Positions 27,859 to 36,785 of a stretch of 64,000 nt of DNA are shown one piece after another; positions within the stretch are counted from its first letter, which is position 1; each line of letters begins with the position of its first letter. Source of the DNA: Blautia sp. XA-2221. GTDB taxonomy: Bacteria; Bacillota; Clostridia; Lachnospirales; Lachnospiraceae. The stretch lies in assembly GCF_028767025.1 (NCBI RefSeq), contig NZ_JAJQXX010000014.1, positions 1-64,000 of the forward strand. Direction: 5' to 3'. Position numbers and translations under genes: made by a program. The notes under the pieces are model-generated. The model saw only the letters and a program-made list of their open reading frames with translations, was not told the DNA's origin and ran no database searches.

Positions 27859-28950
27859 TCAGGCCTCCCCGCCTTCCCGGAAAGTATCACGGTCCACAAA
27901 AACCGCATCCTCCGGCGCAAAGCACACACTGACGGTTTGTCCCTGCTGCACTCTGGCATCAATTCCATAACGGCTTGCCACAAGCTCTGTGCCGTCTGTA
28001 AGCTCCAGAACCACTCGAAGAAGTCCGCCTGCAAAATTTTTTTCCGTTACCACCGCCGAAAGACCGCAGGAACATTCCTCATCAATTCTTATGTTTTCGC
28101 TCCGAACTGCCACAGTTACTTTTTCTCCCGGATGGATTTCTTCCGCAGAAGCAACCTGAATACAGCCTCCTGATATGCCGACTTTCACATTTCCGTTTTC
28201 CATACCCTTTGCTTCCCCTTTCAGGATATTGGCATTTCCCACAAAGGTTGCCACATAGCTTGTACGGGGGTGATTGTAGATTTCATCCGGAGTTCCGATC
28301 TGCTCAAAAGTCCCGTGATTCATCACTGCGATCCGATCAGACATATTAATGGCCTCTTCCTGATCATGAGTAATATAAATAAACGTAATCCCAAGCTTTT
28401 TCTGAAGCCTTTTCAGTTCAGCCTGCATGGCCCGTCTCAGCTGAAGGTCAAGGGCGCCCAAGGGTTCATCCAGAAGAAGCACACTGGGATTATTAATCAG
28501 CGCTCTGGCAATGGCAACTCTCTGTTTCTGACCTCCGGAAAGCTCAGAAGGCTTTCTTTTTTCATAGCCCGGAAGCTGCACCAGCTCCAGCATTTCCTTT
28601 ACCCTTCTGCGGATTTCAGTCCTGGGAACTTTTTTCAGTTTCAGCCCGTAACCGATGTTATCTGCGACGTTCATATGAGGAAAAAGCGCATAATTCTGAA
28701 ATACCGTATTTACATCACGATCCTCCGGATTAAGGGCTGTCACATCCTTTCCATCCAGAAACACCTGTCCGGCATCCGGCATTTCAAGCCCTGCAATAAT
28801 ACGGAGTGTTGTTGTTTTTCCGCATCCGGAAGAGCCCAGAAGAGTAATAAACTCGCCTTTTCCAATCGCAAGGCTGATACCCTTTAAAACTTCCTCCTCA
28901 TCTGAAAATCCTTTTCTGATATTTTTTAATTCCAAACAATTTTCTGTCAT
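27859..28950 (-). CDS. potA: Polyamine ABC transporter ATPase PotA (transporter 2)
   Basis: A 363-residue ATPase. It has Walker [10 protein letters not shown], signature ELSGGQKQR, Walker [13 protein letters not shown] and H-loop [13 protein letters not shown], followed by a TOBE domain ([26 protein letters not shown]). First gene of the run potA-potB-potC-potD-ptsI-DUF362. Its leader contains GGGGTAC and GTACCCC about 33 nt apart (near 29008-29054), which could form a closing stem. AGGAGG lies 17 nt before the ATG, further than normal. Confidence 0.93.
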   Translation of the reverse strand: MTENCLELKNIRKGFSDEEEVLKGISLAIGKGEFITLLGSSGCGKTTTLRIIAGLEMPDAGQVFLDGKDVTALNPEDRDVNTVFQNYALFPHMNVADNIGYGLKLKKVPRTEIRRRVKEMLELVQLPGYEKRKPSELSGGQKQRVAIARALINNPSVLLLDEPLGALDLQLRRAMQAELKRLQKKLGITFIYITHDQEEAINMSDRIAVMNHGTFEQIGTPDEIYNHPRTSYVATFVGNANILKGEAKGMENGNVKVGISGGCIQVASAEEIHPGEKVTVAVRSENIRIDEECSCGLSAVVTEKNFAGGLLRVVLELTDGTELVASRYGIDARVQQGQTVSVCFAPEDAVFVDRDTFREGGEA

Positions 28951-29077
28951 CTCTGTTTTTTATACTGCCTCCTTACGGTTTCTGTCCCACACATTTTCTA
29001 TACGGGGTACTTTTATGTATATTGTTACTGTTTGCATATCACTGTACCCCATAATATTCTGTCATATCTCTGTATCA

Positions 29078-30433
29078 TTACATTTGCTTTTCAATATACT
29101 CTATATATTGTTTTTTGTCAAAAACCGGAGTAAAATCATCCGCAATCTTTTTTGCCTCCCGGGCATCATTTCTCAAAAGCCGGTAAATGGTAAGCGCCAT
29201 AAGCTTTGTCGGAAGGATATACGCCTTATCTTCGTCTGTAATCCGGAAATCCTCTCCGTGAAGACGCCCCTCAAAGCCCCGGAACGTAAAGTTCACTACC
29301 GGAAACAGCTGGGTAAGATCTCCCATGTCCGTACATGCATTGTTAAAATCTCCCGACTTCACAGTCCGAAACGAAACACCCAGCTCCTCTGCTGCCTGAA
29401 TCAGCGCCGGATCTGCCGCCCTCTGGCGGACAGGCATATACCCGGGAATCCTTTCCCTTTCAATTTTTCCGCCAAAAGCATAGGCGGCTCCATCATAAGC
29501 CCGGTCGATCATTTCCTGTACTTCCTGAATCCGTTCCAGAGAAGAAGCTCTGATCTTCGTTTCCACAACCGCCTCATCGGGTACACTGTTTACCACATCT
29601 CCGGCTTTCCTGATCACATTGTGAAGCCGCACATGATCCTCCTCCCGGAAAGTTTCCCGCATCAGACCCATCATCTGAATGGCGCTTGAAGTAATGCTCA
29701 AAGCATTGACTCCGTTCCAGGGATCAATGGCTGCATGAGCTGCTTTTCCCCGGACAGTCACTCTCTCTGCTGTAAAACCGTTACAGGCCGGATTTCCCAG
29801 ATAAAAATCCTCCTCAACCGGAACCATATGCACATGAGTGGTCATTACAAGATCCGTGTTGTCAAATTCCCCCATCCGGATCATTTCGCTTTTTCCGGAA
29901 CCAAAACGGATCCCCTGTTTTCGAAGGACTGTCCTTTTATCTGCATCAATATATTCCTCTGCCGGCACAGCAAAAAAAGTCAGAGAACCTGTAAGCTGTT
30001 TCCGAATCTCAGCATCTGCAAAAACCATTGCCGCTCCGGCCATAACAGCCATCTGCGCGTGGTGGCCACAGGCATGGGCCGTTCCGTTTTTTGTATCTGC
30101 CTTTGGGTGAAGCCTGCATCCAATGGCATCCATCTCTCCGATCACTGAAATATTCGGGTACTTTCCTGTACCTTTTCCCGCAGCGTTTTCTCCTGTTCCA
30201 CACATCCGATCAGAAGCGCACTCTTCACTGCTCCAGTCTCCCCGAACTCCGGTCAGAGCAATTTCCTCCCGGACATCATATCCATATTTTTTCAGAAGTT
30301 CAGCTGTTTTTTTCGCTGTGCGGACTTCCTGAAACCCAGGTTCCGGATGTGCTTCGATATCCCGGGCAAAATCCAGGATTTCCTGTCTGTGCTCTTCTAT
30401 AAGATCAATGATCCTCTGTTCTGTTTCATCCAT
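29078..30433 (-). CDS. M20-family amidohydrolase
   Basis: A 451-residue zinc amidohydrolase/deacylase of the aminoacylase-1/AbgB-like M20D group. Metal ligands are visible: GTAHACGHHAQMAVMAGAA (about 118), the glutamates in VPAEEYID (about 155) and THVHMVP (about 198). IDPWNGVNALSITSSAIQMMG lies in the dimerisation domain. It removes an acyl or amide group from an unknown small molecule. It lies 127 nt upstream of potABCD on the same strand, which suggests that it may process the imported compound. GAGGAG precedes the ATG. Confidence 0.87.
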   Translation of the reverse strand: MDETEQRIIDLIEEHRQEILDFARDIEAHPEPGFQEVRTAKKTAELLKKYGYDVREEIALTGVRGDWSSEECASDRMCGTGENAAGKGTGKYPNISVIGEMDAIGCRLHPKADTKNGTAHACGHHAQMAVMAGAAMVFADAEIRKQLTGSLTFFAVPAEEYIDADKRTVLRKQGIRFGSGKSEMIRMGEFDNTDLVMTTHVHMVPVEEDFYLGNPACNGFTAERVTVRGKAAHAAIDPWNGVNALSITSSAIQMMGLMRETFREEDHVRLHNVIRKAGDVVNSVPDEAVVETKIRASSLERIQEVQEMIDRAYDGAAYAFGGKIERERIPGYMPVRQRAADPALIQAAEELGVSFRTVKSGDFNNACTDMGDLTQLFPVVNFTFRGFEGRLHGEDFRITDEDKAYILPTKLMALTIYRLLRNDAREAKKIADDFTPVFDKKQYIEYIEKQM

Positions 30434-30646
30434 AATAGTTCTCCTCGTATAATAAATGTATAGTCGGTAAAAATAGTAAATTTGCGCTTTCTATAGATTT
30501 ACAGATGATCTGAGATACCTTACTGATATTTAATCATACCATAATCTCTGCCTATTGCAAGTGGCAGCAAAACCAAAATCCATCCGCAAAAGCGGAATAT
30601 TTCCGTTTTCCTGAACAACACTTCTGCCCCGGACGCTTCCTTTTAA

Positions 30647-30693
30647 AAATAAAAAACTGTTCTCTCATATTCTGAAAGAACAGTTTTTTATTT
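30647..30693 (-). terminator. Terminator after tRNA-Thr
   Basis: A 17-bp inverted repeat, 30647-30663 with 30677-30693, core AAAAAACTGTTCT / AGAACAGTTTTTT, giving a T-run on both strands. It ends the tRNA-Thr transcript 39 nt after the gene. The remainder of 30434-30646 shows no gene. Confidence 0.75.
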
Positions 30694-30731
30694 AAATAAT
30701 ATGTATCTCTTACTGATATCTGTATAATAAA

Positions 30732-30804
30732 AGCTGGAAATGAGACTCGAACTCACGACCCCTTCATTACGAGTGAAGTGCTCTACCGACTGAGCTATTC
30801 CAGC
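30732..30804 (-). tRNA. tRNA-Thr (anticodon CGU)
   Basis: A 73-nt gene without encoded CCA. The acceptor stem GCTGGAA/TTCCAGC is perfect, D arm GCTC...GAGC, anticodon stem CTTCA/TGAAG with loop CTCGTAA (anticodon CGU), T arm GTGAG-TTCGAGT-CTCAT. It reads ACG threonine codons. It stands alone with its own promoter and terminator. Confidence 0.97.
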
Positions 30805-30824
30805 CTGTGCATGACACACATGAT

Positions 30825-30852
30825 ATTATACTAGATTTTCAGAAAAAAGCAA
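30825..30852 (-). promoter_or_regulatory. Promoter of tRNA-Thr
   Basis: On the minus strand TTGCTT (30847-30852), a 16-nt spacer and TATAAT (30825-30830), 20 nt before the tRNA. It lies between the stop of the GlgB-like gene and the tRNA. Confidence 0.75.
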
Positions 30853-30864
30853 GAACTTTTTCTT

Positions 30865-33051
30865 TTAGGCTGCCGGCTTTTTTGAGGATTTCTTTTCTGT
30901 TGTTCCTGTTGATCTTTTGCGGGATGCAGGCTTTTTCAGAGGTTTCTTTTCCGCTTTTTCTGTGAGAGTACAGGATAATACAACGGCTCCAAACGCTGGA
31001 ATCCGGAGCTTCAGAGAATTTTCTCTCTCATCGCATTCTTCCGGCCTGCTGGATTTTGCTCTTGGATTTCCTATTCCCTGACCTCCGTACTCTTTACGGT
31101 CGCTGTTAAAGATTTCTTTGTATTTTCCCTTAAAGGGAACTCCGATCTGGTAGTTTTCATAAGGCACTGCCGCAAAGTTCACAACTGCCAGAAGGGTTTC
31201 CTGAGGATTTTCTGTTTTACGCATGAAGGCCAGTACATTTTCTTCATATTTCATCAGCTGGATCCACTCAAAGCCTTCATATTCATGATCCTTCTGCCAC
31301 AGTGCAGGATGAGAACAGTACAGTTCATTCAGATCATGGAAAAAAGCTTCCATTTCCCGGGAAAGTTCTTTGCCCGGAGAAGTCATCTTAATTCCCGGAT
31401 GAAGCATCTGATAGGTGTAGGCAGCCCTTATCTGGGCAAGCTTCTGACTCTCGTTGCCCGGTAGCTTTTCCATAAATCCACTGATCTCTCCAACATCTCT
31501 TGTTCCCAGTGTCAGTACATAATGTTCACAGTAGGCATAAAGCATGGACAAAGTAAGCTGATCATGGTCATACTGGCGCTGAGCAGGATCAAGTTCCAGA
31601 TAATGGATAAAATCACTGGTCCAGTTATTATTCCATTTATAGTCAAAGCCAATATGATCATTTTCTACATGATCTGTAAGCTCCGGCCAGAGCCCATCCT
31701 CCTGTGCGATCATCAACACACCCGGATGCTTTTTCTTCATTATGGAATTCAGATGCTTCAGAAACTCCACTGCCGCCAGATTCTCATTGGTTCCATAAAG
31801 ATTTGGCTTCCAGTTTTCTCCCTCTCTTCCATAATCCAGATAGAGCATAGAATCTACATCATCCACACGGAAGCCGTCCACATGATATACCTCTGTCCAG
31901 TAAAAAGCATTGGCGATCAGGAAGTCTTTCACCATTGGGCTCTCATAATTATAAAGAAGTGTGTCCCACATAGGGTGAACTGCCATTGCAGGGTCCTGCA
32001 CTTCATAAAGAGGCGTTCCGTCAAAGCATTCCAGTCCCTCTCCGTGGCGTGGAAAATGAGCCGGAGTCCAGTCCAGTATCACACCGATATTTTCTCTGTG
32101 AAGCTCATTGACCAGACGGGCAAAGTCCTCCGGCATTCCATGTCTCCGGTCAGGGGCATAGTAAGAAAATGTGGAATAAGGTCCTGTCTCCTCATCCAGA
32201 TATCCCATAACCGGATGAAGTTCCACATGGGTATATCCCAGTTTTTTTACATAAGAAACAAGTTCCCGGCTGTCATTCCAAAGGGCAAGATCTGTCTCAT
32301 AAACAGATATCGGCTGATTTCTGTCCGCATATTTTTTTCGTTCCGCCATCCAGAAATCATCTGTCCAGGTAATGCCTCCGCCTGCTTCTGCCACTATGGA
32401 TGCTGTGGCAGGAAAAATCTCTGTGCAGGCTCCATAAGGATCTGCCTTCAGAATTGTCTGCCCGCCTCTGATTTTAATCTCATATTTATAAAGATCTCCT
32501 TTTTTTACTCCGGGAACAAAAAGTTCAAAAATACCTGACATTGGCCGTCTGTGCATCAGATGCCCTCTGCCGTCCCAGCCGTTAAAATCTCCCACAACGC
32601 TTACACTTACTGCATTTGGAGCCCAAACGGCAAAGCCGGTTCCCTCGGTTCCGTCTATGTTCATCACATGGGCGCCCAGTTTTTTATAGGCGTGATAATA
32701 AACGCCTGCACAAAAAGCCCGTTCCTCTTCTTCTGTCAGCTGTCCTGCAAAGGCATAAGGATCTGCAAACTCCTTTGTCTCTCCGTTTTTTGTTACCCGA
32801 TACAAATATGAGGGAATCTTTCTGCCCGGGATCAGTACTGCAAAATATCCTGCCTCATCTTCCCTTTCCATAGGGTATACTTTTTTCTCTGTCACTGCCT
32901 CCGCCTTTTCCGCATCCGGAAAAAATCCCTGAAGCAGCACTCCGTCCGGAGTAAGTCTTGGCGCCATAATATCTTTTGGGGATACTTCCTCTCCATATAT
33001 GATTGCTTCAATTCCAGGCCAGTCCATATAATCATACGCTTTTCCATTCAT
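30865..33051 (-). CDS. GlgB-like glucan branching enzyme homologue, probable pseudoenzyme
   Basis: A 728-residue GH13 protein with the GlgB layout: N-terminal domain, CBM48 (FAVWAPNAVSVSVVGDFNGW, about 140-160), TIM barrel and C-terminal beta domain. I start at ATG 33051 (AGGAGG 9 nt upstream) instead of the TTG at 33084. Region I (DWTPAHFP) and the nucleophile in FRVDDV (Asp397) are kept. At the exact E. coli GlgB spacing, the acid/base Glu458 is Gln450 (IAQEDG), and the His525-Asp526 pair is Thr517-Arg518 (GTRDVG). Branching activity is therefore unlikely; glycogen binding or regulation is possible. A Lys/Pro-rich tail ends the protein. Confidence 0.88.
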   Translation of the reverse strand: MNGKAYDYMDWPGIEAIIYGEEVSPKDIMAPRLTPDGVLLQGFFPDAEKAEAVTEKKVYPMEREDEAGYFAVLIPGRKIPSYLYRVTKNGETKEFADPYAFAGQLTEEEERAFCAGVYYHAYKKLGAHVMNIDGTEGTGFAVWAPNAVSVSVVGDFNGWDGRGHLMHRRPMSGIFELFVPGVKKGDLYKYEIKIRGGQTILKADPYGACTEIFPATASIVAEAGGGITWTDDFWMAERKKYADRNQPISVYETDLALWNDSRELVSYVKKLGYTHVELHPVMGYLDEETGPYSTFSYYAPDRRHGMPEDFARLVNELHRENIGVILDWTPAHFPRHGEGLECFDGTPLYEVQDPAMAVHPMWDTLLYNYESPMVKDFLIANAFYWTEVYHVDGFRVDDVDSMLYLDYGREGENWKPNLYGTNENLAAVEFLKHLNSIMKKKHPGVLMIAQEDGLWPELTDHVENDHIGFDYKWNNNWTSDFIHYLELDPAQRQYDHDQLTLSMLYAYCEHYVLTLGTRDVGEISGFMEKLPGNESQKLAQIRAAYTYQMLHPGIKMTSPGKELSREMEAFFHDLNELYCSHPALWQKDHEYEGFEWIQLMKYEENVLAFMRKTENPQETLLAVVNFAAVPYENYQIGVPFKGKYKEIFNSDRKEYGGQGIGNPRAKSSRPEECDERENSLKLRIPAFGAVVLSCTLTEKAEKKPLKKPASRKRSTGTTEKKSSKKPAA

Positions 33052-33193
33052 TTTCTCCAACCTCCTGACCGATTCCTGTGCCAAAAAGGATATCCGTTAT
33101 CTAAAACAATCAGATTTCCCACTGCAAAAGAATCTGTAATATGATTATTTTACCATTTTTACTGCAAAAAATAAAGATTCAGCAGAATTTTGT

Positions 33194-33222
33194 TTGACAA
33201 AATTGCTCCTCTACGCTAAATT
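33194..33222 (+). promoter_or_regulatory. Promoter of the fructokinase gene
   Basis: TTGACA at 33194-33199, a 17-nt spacer and TAAATT at 33217-33222. A leader of about 150 nt follows. In it, TTTCTCAC (33281-33288) pairs with GTGAGAAA (33332-33339), enclosing GACT/AGTC. Confidence 0.6.
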
Positions 33223-33379
33223 GATAATAACAAAAAAAATGAAATTTTCCTGTCTGTTTTTTTAAGATACGGAGATTGTATTTCTCACAGAATATTCAGG
33301 CGACTTAGAAAGCCAGTCTAAAAAGGAATACGTGAGAAAAAGCAGATTGACAAGAAAAAATTAATATGGGAGGTTTATT

Positions 33380-34351
33380 ATGGAAACCAGAAAATACGAT
33401 GTAACTGCACTTGGCGAACTGCTGATTGATTTTACCGAAAACGGTGACAGCGCTCAGGGAAATCCTCTGATGGAAGCAAATCCGGGCGGCGCTCCCTGCA
33501 ATGTGCTTGCCATGCTTCAGAAGCTTGGCAAAAAAACAGCCTTTATCGGCAAAGTAGGAAGTGATATGTTCGGAAACCAGTTAAAAAAGGCTGTAGAAGA
33601 AGTAGGAATCGATACCCGTAACCTGATTCTGGACAAAAAGCACCATACTACCCTTGCTTTTGTCCACACCTATCCTGACGGAGACCGCGATTTTTCTTTT
33701 TACCGTGATCCCGGAGCAGATATGATGCTCACAAAAGACGAGGTTCAGAAAGAACTGATTGAAGATTCCCGCATTTTCCATTTCGGTACCCTTTCTTCCA
33801 CTCACGAAGGCGTCAGAGAAGCAACCCGTCATGCCATCCAGCTGGCAAAAGAGGCTGGCTGTATTATTACTTTTGACCCGAATCTCCGCCCTCCTCTGTG
33901 GAATTCTCTTGAAAATGCCCGAAGAGAGATTGAATATGGAATGGGAAAATGCGATGTACTGAAAATTTCTGACAATGAAGTCGAATTTCTTTTCGGAACC
34001 ACTGATTACGACAAGGGAGCTGCCCTGATCCGAGAAAAATACAATATTCCTCTTGTACTGATCACCATGGGAAAAGATGGAAGCCGCGCTTATTATAAGA
34101 ATCTCAAAGTAGAAGTTGCTCCTTTCCTTCAGGAAAATACCATTGAAACTACTGGAGCCGGAGACACGTTCTGTGCAAGCGCTCTCAACTATGTTCTGGA
34201 TCATGGTCTGGAAGATCTTACTGCTGAAAACTTAAAAGAACTTCTGACCTTTGCCAACGCAGCAGCTTCTCTTATTACCACCAGAAAAGGCGCGCTTCGG
34301 GTTATGCCATCCAAAGAAGAAGTTCTGGAATTTATTGCTTCCAGACAGTAA
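33380..34351 (+). CDS. PfkB-family carbohydrate kinase, probably fructokinase
   Basis: A 323-residue ribokinase-type sugar kinase. GELLIDFTENG at the N-terminus, the glycine-rich substrate loop ANPGGAPCNVLAMLQKLG (about 35-52), DPNLRPPLWNS (about 170) and the catalytic anion-hole motif ETTGAGDTFCASAL (about 255) are all present; the DPNLRPPLW segment is common in fructokinases (ScrK type). It would phosphorylate fructose released from sucrose or fructans. GGGAGG lies 8 nt before the ATG. It is a single gene with its own leader and a terminator downstream at 34477-34504. Confidence 0.88.
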   Translation: METRKYDVTALGELLIDFTENGDSAQGNPLMEANPGGAPCNVLAMLQKLGKKTAFIGKVGSDMFGNQLKKAVEEVGIDTRNLILDKKHHTTLAFVHTYPDGDRDFSFYRDPGADMMLTKDEVQKELIEDSRIFHFGTLSSTHEGVREATRHAIQLAKEAGCIITFDPNLRPPLWNSLENARREIEYGMGKCDVLKISDNEVEFLFGTTDYDKGAALIREKYNIPLVLITMGKDGSRAYYKNLKVEVAPFLQENTIETTGAGDTFCASALNYVLDHGLEDLTAENLKELLTFANAAASLITTRKGALRVMPSKEEVLEFIASRQ

Positions 34352-34418
34352 TGTTTCTTTTTTCTGTTCAGGCTATAGAGAGAGAACCGGCTTTGCCGTT
34401 TTGGTTCCAAATAAAGAA

Positions 34419-34442
34419 GGCACTCACTCCAAAGTGAATGCC
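34419..34442 (-). terminator. Likely terminator after serA
   Basis: GGCACTCAC (34419-34427) pairs with GTGAATGCC (34434-34442). On the minus strand the stem is followed by TTCTTTATTT. It lies about 100 nt past serA. Confidence 0.5.
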
Positions 34443-34476
34443 TCAGAAAAAATATATATTTGCCCTTACGGATACA

Positions 34477-34512
34477 GCCTCTCCTGCACACAGACAGGAG
34501 AGGCCTTTTATT
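34477..34512 (+). terminator. Terminator after the fructokinase gene
   Basis: GCCTCTCCTG (34477-34486), loop of 8 nt, CAGGAGAGGC (34495-34504), then TTTTATTT on the plus strand. Confidence 0.65.
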
Positions 34513-34539
34513 TATGCCAGAAAAACTTTTTATTAGCTT

Positions 34540-35703
34540 TTATTTGATCACCCGCACCTTGGATACGCCCTCTACAGCACGAAGCTCTTCAAGGGCCTCC
34601 TGGGAGGCTGCGCTTTCCAGATCGATCAGAGTATACGCGTATTCACCTTTACTCTTATTTGTCATATCTGCAATATTCAGTCCCTCTGCGCCAAGGATTT
34701 TCGTAACCTGACTGATCATGTTGGGGATATTTCTGTGGCAGATGGCTATACGTCCCACAGATACGCAGGTTCCCATATCACAGTTCGGGAAATTCACTGA
34801 GTTTTTTATATTTCCGTTTTCAAGGAAATTCCTCAATTCTTTTACTGCCATTTCCGCACAGTTTTCTTCTGATTCCTCTGTAGAAGCTCCCAGATGAGGA
34901 GTTACCAGGATTCCTTCCCGGCCTGCCACAAGAGGATTGGCAAAATCTGTCACGTATTTTTTCACTTTCCCGCTTTCCAGAGCGTTGATCAGCGCTTCTT
35001 CATCAACAAGAAGATCTCTGGCAAAGTTTAAAAGAACCACTCCGTCTTTCATTTTATCAAAAGCTTCTTTGTTGATCATTTTGCGTGTGCTATCAAAAAG
35101 AGGCACATGAATGGTAATGTAATCGCACTGACTGTAGATCTCATCAAGAGATTTGCTGTGCTTGATGGTTCTGGAAAGATTCCATGCAGCATCAATGGAA
35201 ATATACGGATCATAACCGTAAACCTCCATTCCCAGATGAGTGGCAGAATTGGCAACCATAGCTCCAATGGCTCCAAGACCGATGATACCAAGCTTTTTGC
35301 CACTGATCTCACAGCCTGCAAACTGTTTTTTCTGTTTTTCTGCAAGCTTGTCGATATTTTCTTTGTCCTTCTGACCGGCTACCCACTCGATACCGCCCAC
35401 AATGTCACGGGAAGCGAGAAGCATTCCGGCAATGACCAGCTCCTTTACGCCGTTGGCATTCGCTCCCGGAGTGTTAAAAACAACGATTCCTTTTTCCGCA
35501 CAGGCATCAACAGGAATATTGTTTACACCGGCGCCGGCACGGGCAATGGCCTTTACAGAATCACCAAGCTCCATATCATGCATCCTGGCGCTTCTCACAA
35601 GAACAGCGTCTGCTTCATTGATATTTTCTGTTTTTCTGTAATCCTCGCTGAACAGCTTCAGACCACGCTCAGCAACAGGATTCAGGCAATGGTACTGGAA
35701 CAT
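34540..35703 (-). CDS. serA: D-3-phosphoglycerate dehydrogenase
   Basis: A 387-residue dehydrogenase making 3-phosphohydroxypyruvate, the first step of serine synthesis. It shows the NAD-binding GLGAIGAMVA (about 142), NFARDLLVDEEAL with the catalytic Arg (about 228) and the catalytic His in TPHLGASTEESEENCA (about 275). A C-terminal ACT-like domain (AICHRNIPNMISQV, about 315-387) may bind serine. It has VTDFANPLVAG where classical SerA has DVF-x-x-EP, so the general-base Glu is not obvious; this is a known variant subgroup as far as I recall. The ATG overlaps the serC stop as TAATG. Confidence 0.93.
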   Translation of the reverse strand: MFQYHCLNPVAERGLKLFSEDYRKTENINEADAVLVRSARMHDMELGDSVKAIARAGAGVNNIPVDACAEKGIVVFNTPGANANGVKELVIAGMLLASRDIVGGIEWVAGQKDKENIDKLAEKQKKQFAGCEISGKKLGIIGLGAIGAMVANSATHLGMEVYGYDPYISIDAAWNLSRTIKHSKSLDEIYSQCDYITIHVPLFDSTRKMINKEAFDKMKDGVVLLNFARDLLVDEEALINALESGKVKKYVTDFANPLVAGREGILVTPHLGASTEESEENCAEMAVKELRNFLENGNIKNSVNFPNCDMGTCVSVGRIAICHRNIPNMISQVTKILGAEGLNIADMTNKSKGEYAYTLIDLESAASQEALEELRAVEGVSKVRVIK

Positions 35704-36785
35704 TACGCATTCTCCTCCTCAAATTTTTTCATAAAAGCAACAAGGGCTTCCACTCCCTCTTTCGGCATTGCATTGTAAATGCTGGCCCGCATACCGCCTA
35801 CAGTTCTGTGACCTTTCAGATTTACAAATCCTGCTGCTTTTGCTTCTGTTACAAATTTCGCATCCAGGTCTTTATCTCCTGTCACAAAAGGCACATTCAT
35901 CAAAGAGCGGGACTCCGGCTCCACGGTTCCTTTAAAGAGTTTACTTTCGTCCAGGAAATCATAGAGGATTTTTGCCTTTTCCTCATTTCTCCGCTTCATC
36001 TCTTCCAGTCCGCCCATGGATTTTAGCCACTTGAATACCTTTCCGCACACATAAATGCAATAAGCATTGGGAGTATTGTAAAGGGAGCCTGCATCTGCGT
36101 GGGTTTTGTAGGTAAGCATAGTAGGTGTTCCGGGAAGAACGTCCCCGGTGATCAGATCTTCACGGATGATCACGATCACCATTCCCGCAGGCCCGATATT
36201 TTTCTGAACTCCGCCGTAAATAATTCCGTATTTACTTACATCAACAGGCTCTGAAAGGAAGCAGGAGGAAACGTCTGCCACCAGAGTCTTGCCTTTTGTA
36301 TTTGGAAGAGTTTTAAATTTTGTTCCATAGATCGTATTGTTTTCGCAGATATACACATAATCCGCATCAGGACTGATATCCAGATTGCTGCAGTCCGGAA
36401 TATAGGAAAAGGTCTTATCCTCAGAAGATGCGATTTTATTAACTTTTCCATACTTCTGTGCTTCCTGATAAGCTTTTTTTGCCCACTGTCCGGTGACAAT
36501 ATAATCTGCCACTCCATTTTTCATCAGATTCATGGGAATCATGGCAAACTGCTGAGATGCCCCTCCCTGCAGAAAAAGGACCTTATAGTTGTCCGGAATA
36601 TTCATCAGATCTCTCAGATCCTGCTCTGCTTCATCAATGATCTGCTGAAATTCAGGACTTCTGTGACTCATTTCCATTACAGACATACCGCAGCCCCGGT
36701 AATCCATCATTTCTTCAGCCAGCTCTTTCAATACCTGTTCCGGCAATACGGCCGGTCCGGCGGAAAAGTTATACACTCTGCTCAT
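35703..36785 (-). CDS. serC: Phosphoserine aminotransferase
   Basis: A 360-residue PLP aminotransferase converting 3-phosphohydroxypyruvate to phosphoserine with glutamate. It opens with RVYNFSAGPAVLPEQVL. FLQGGASQQFAMIPMNL (about 70-86) and the PLP-lysine segment YGGVQKNIGPAGMVIVII (about 190-207) are family signatures, and HRTVGGMRASIYNAMP closes the protein. It overlaps ilvB by 17 bp and serA by one base, so it is translationally coupled on both sides. Confidence 0.96.
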   Translation of the reverse strand: MSRVYNFSAGPAVLPEQVLKELAEEMMDYRGCGMSVMEMSHRSPEFQQIIDEAEQDLRDLMNIPDNYKVLFLQGGASQQFAMIPMNLMKNGVADYIVTGQWAKKAYQEAQKYGKVNKIASSEDKTFSYIPDCSNLDISPDADYVYICENNTIYGTKFKTLPNTKGKTLVADVSSCFLSEPVDVSKYGIIYGGVQKNIGPAGMVIVIIREDLITGDVLPGTPTMLTYKTHADAGSLYNTPNAYCIYVCGKVFKWLKSMGGLEEMKRRNEEKAKILYDFLDESKLFKGTVEPESRSLMNVPFVTGDKDLDAKFVTEAKAAGFVNLKGHRTVGGMRASIYNAMPKEGVEALVAFMKKFEEENA

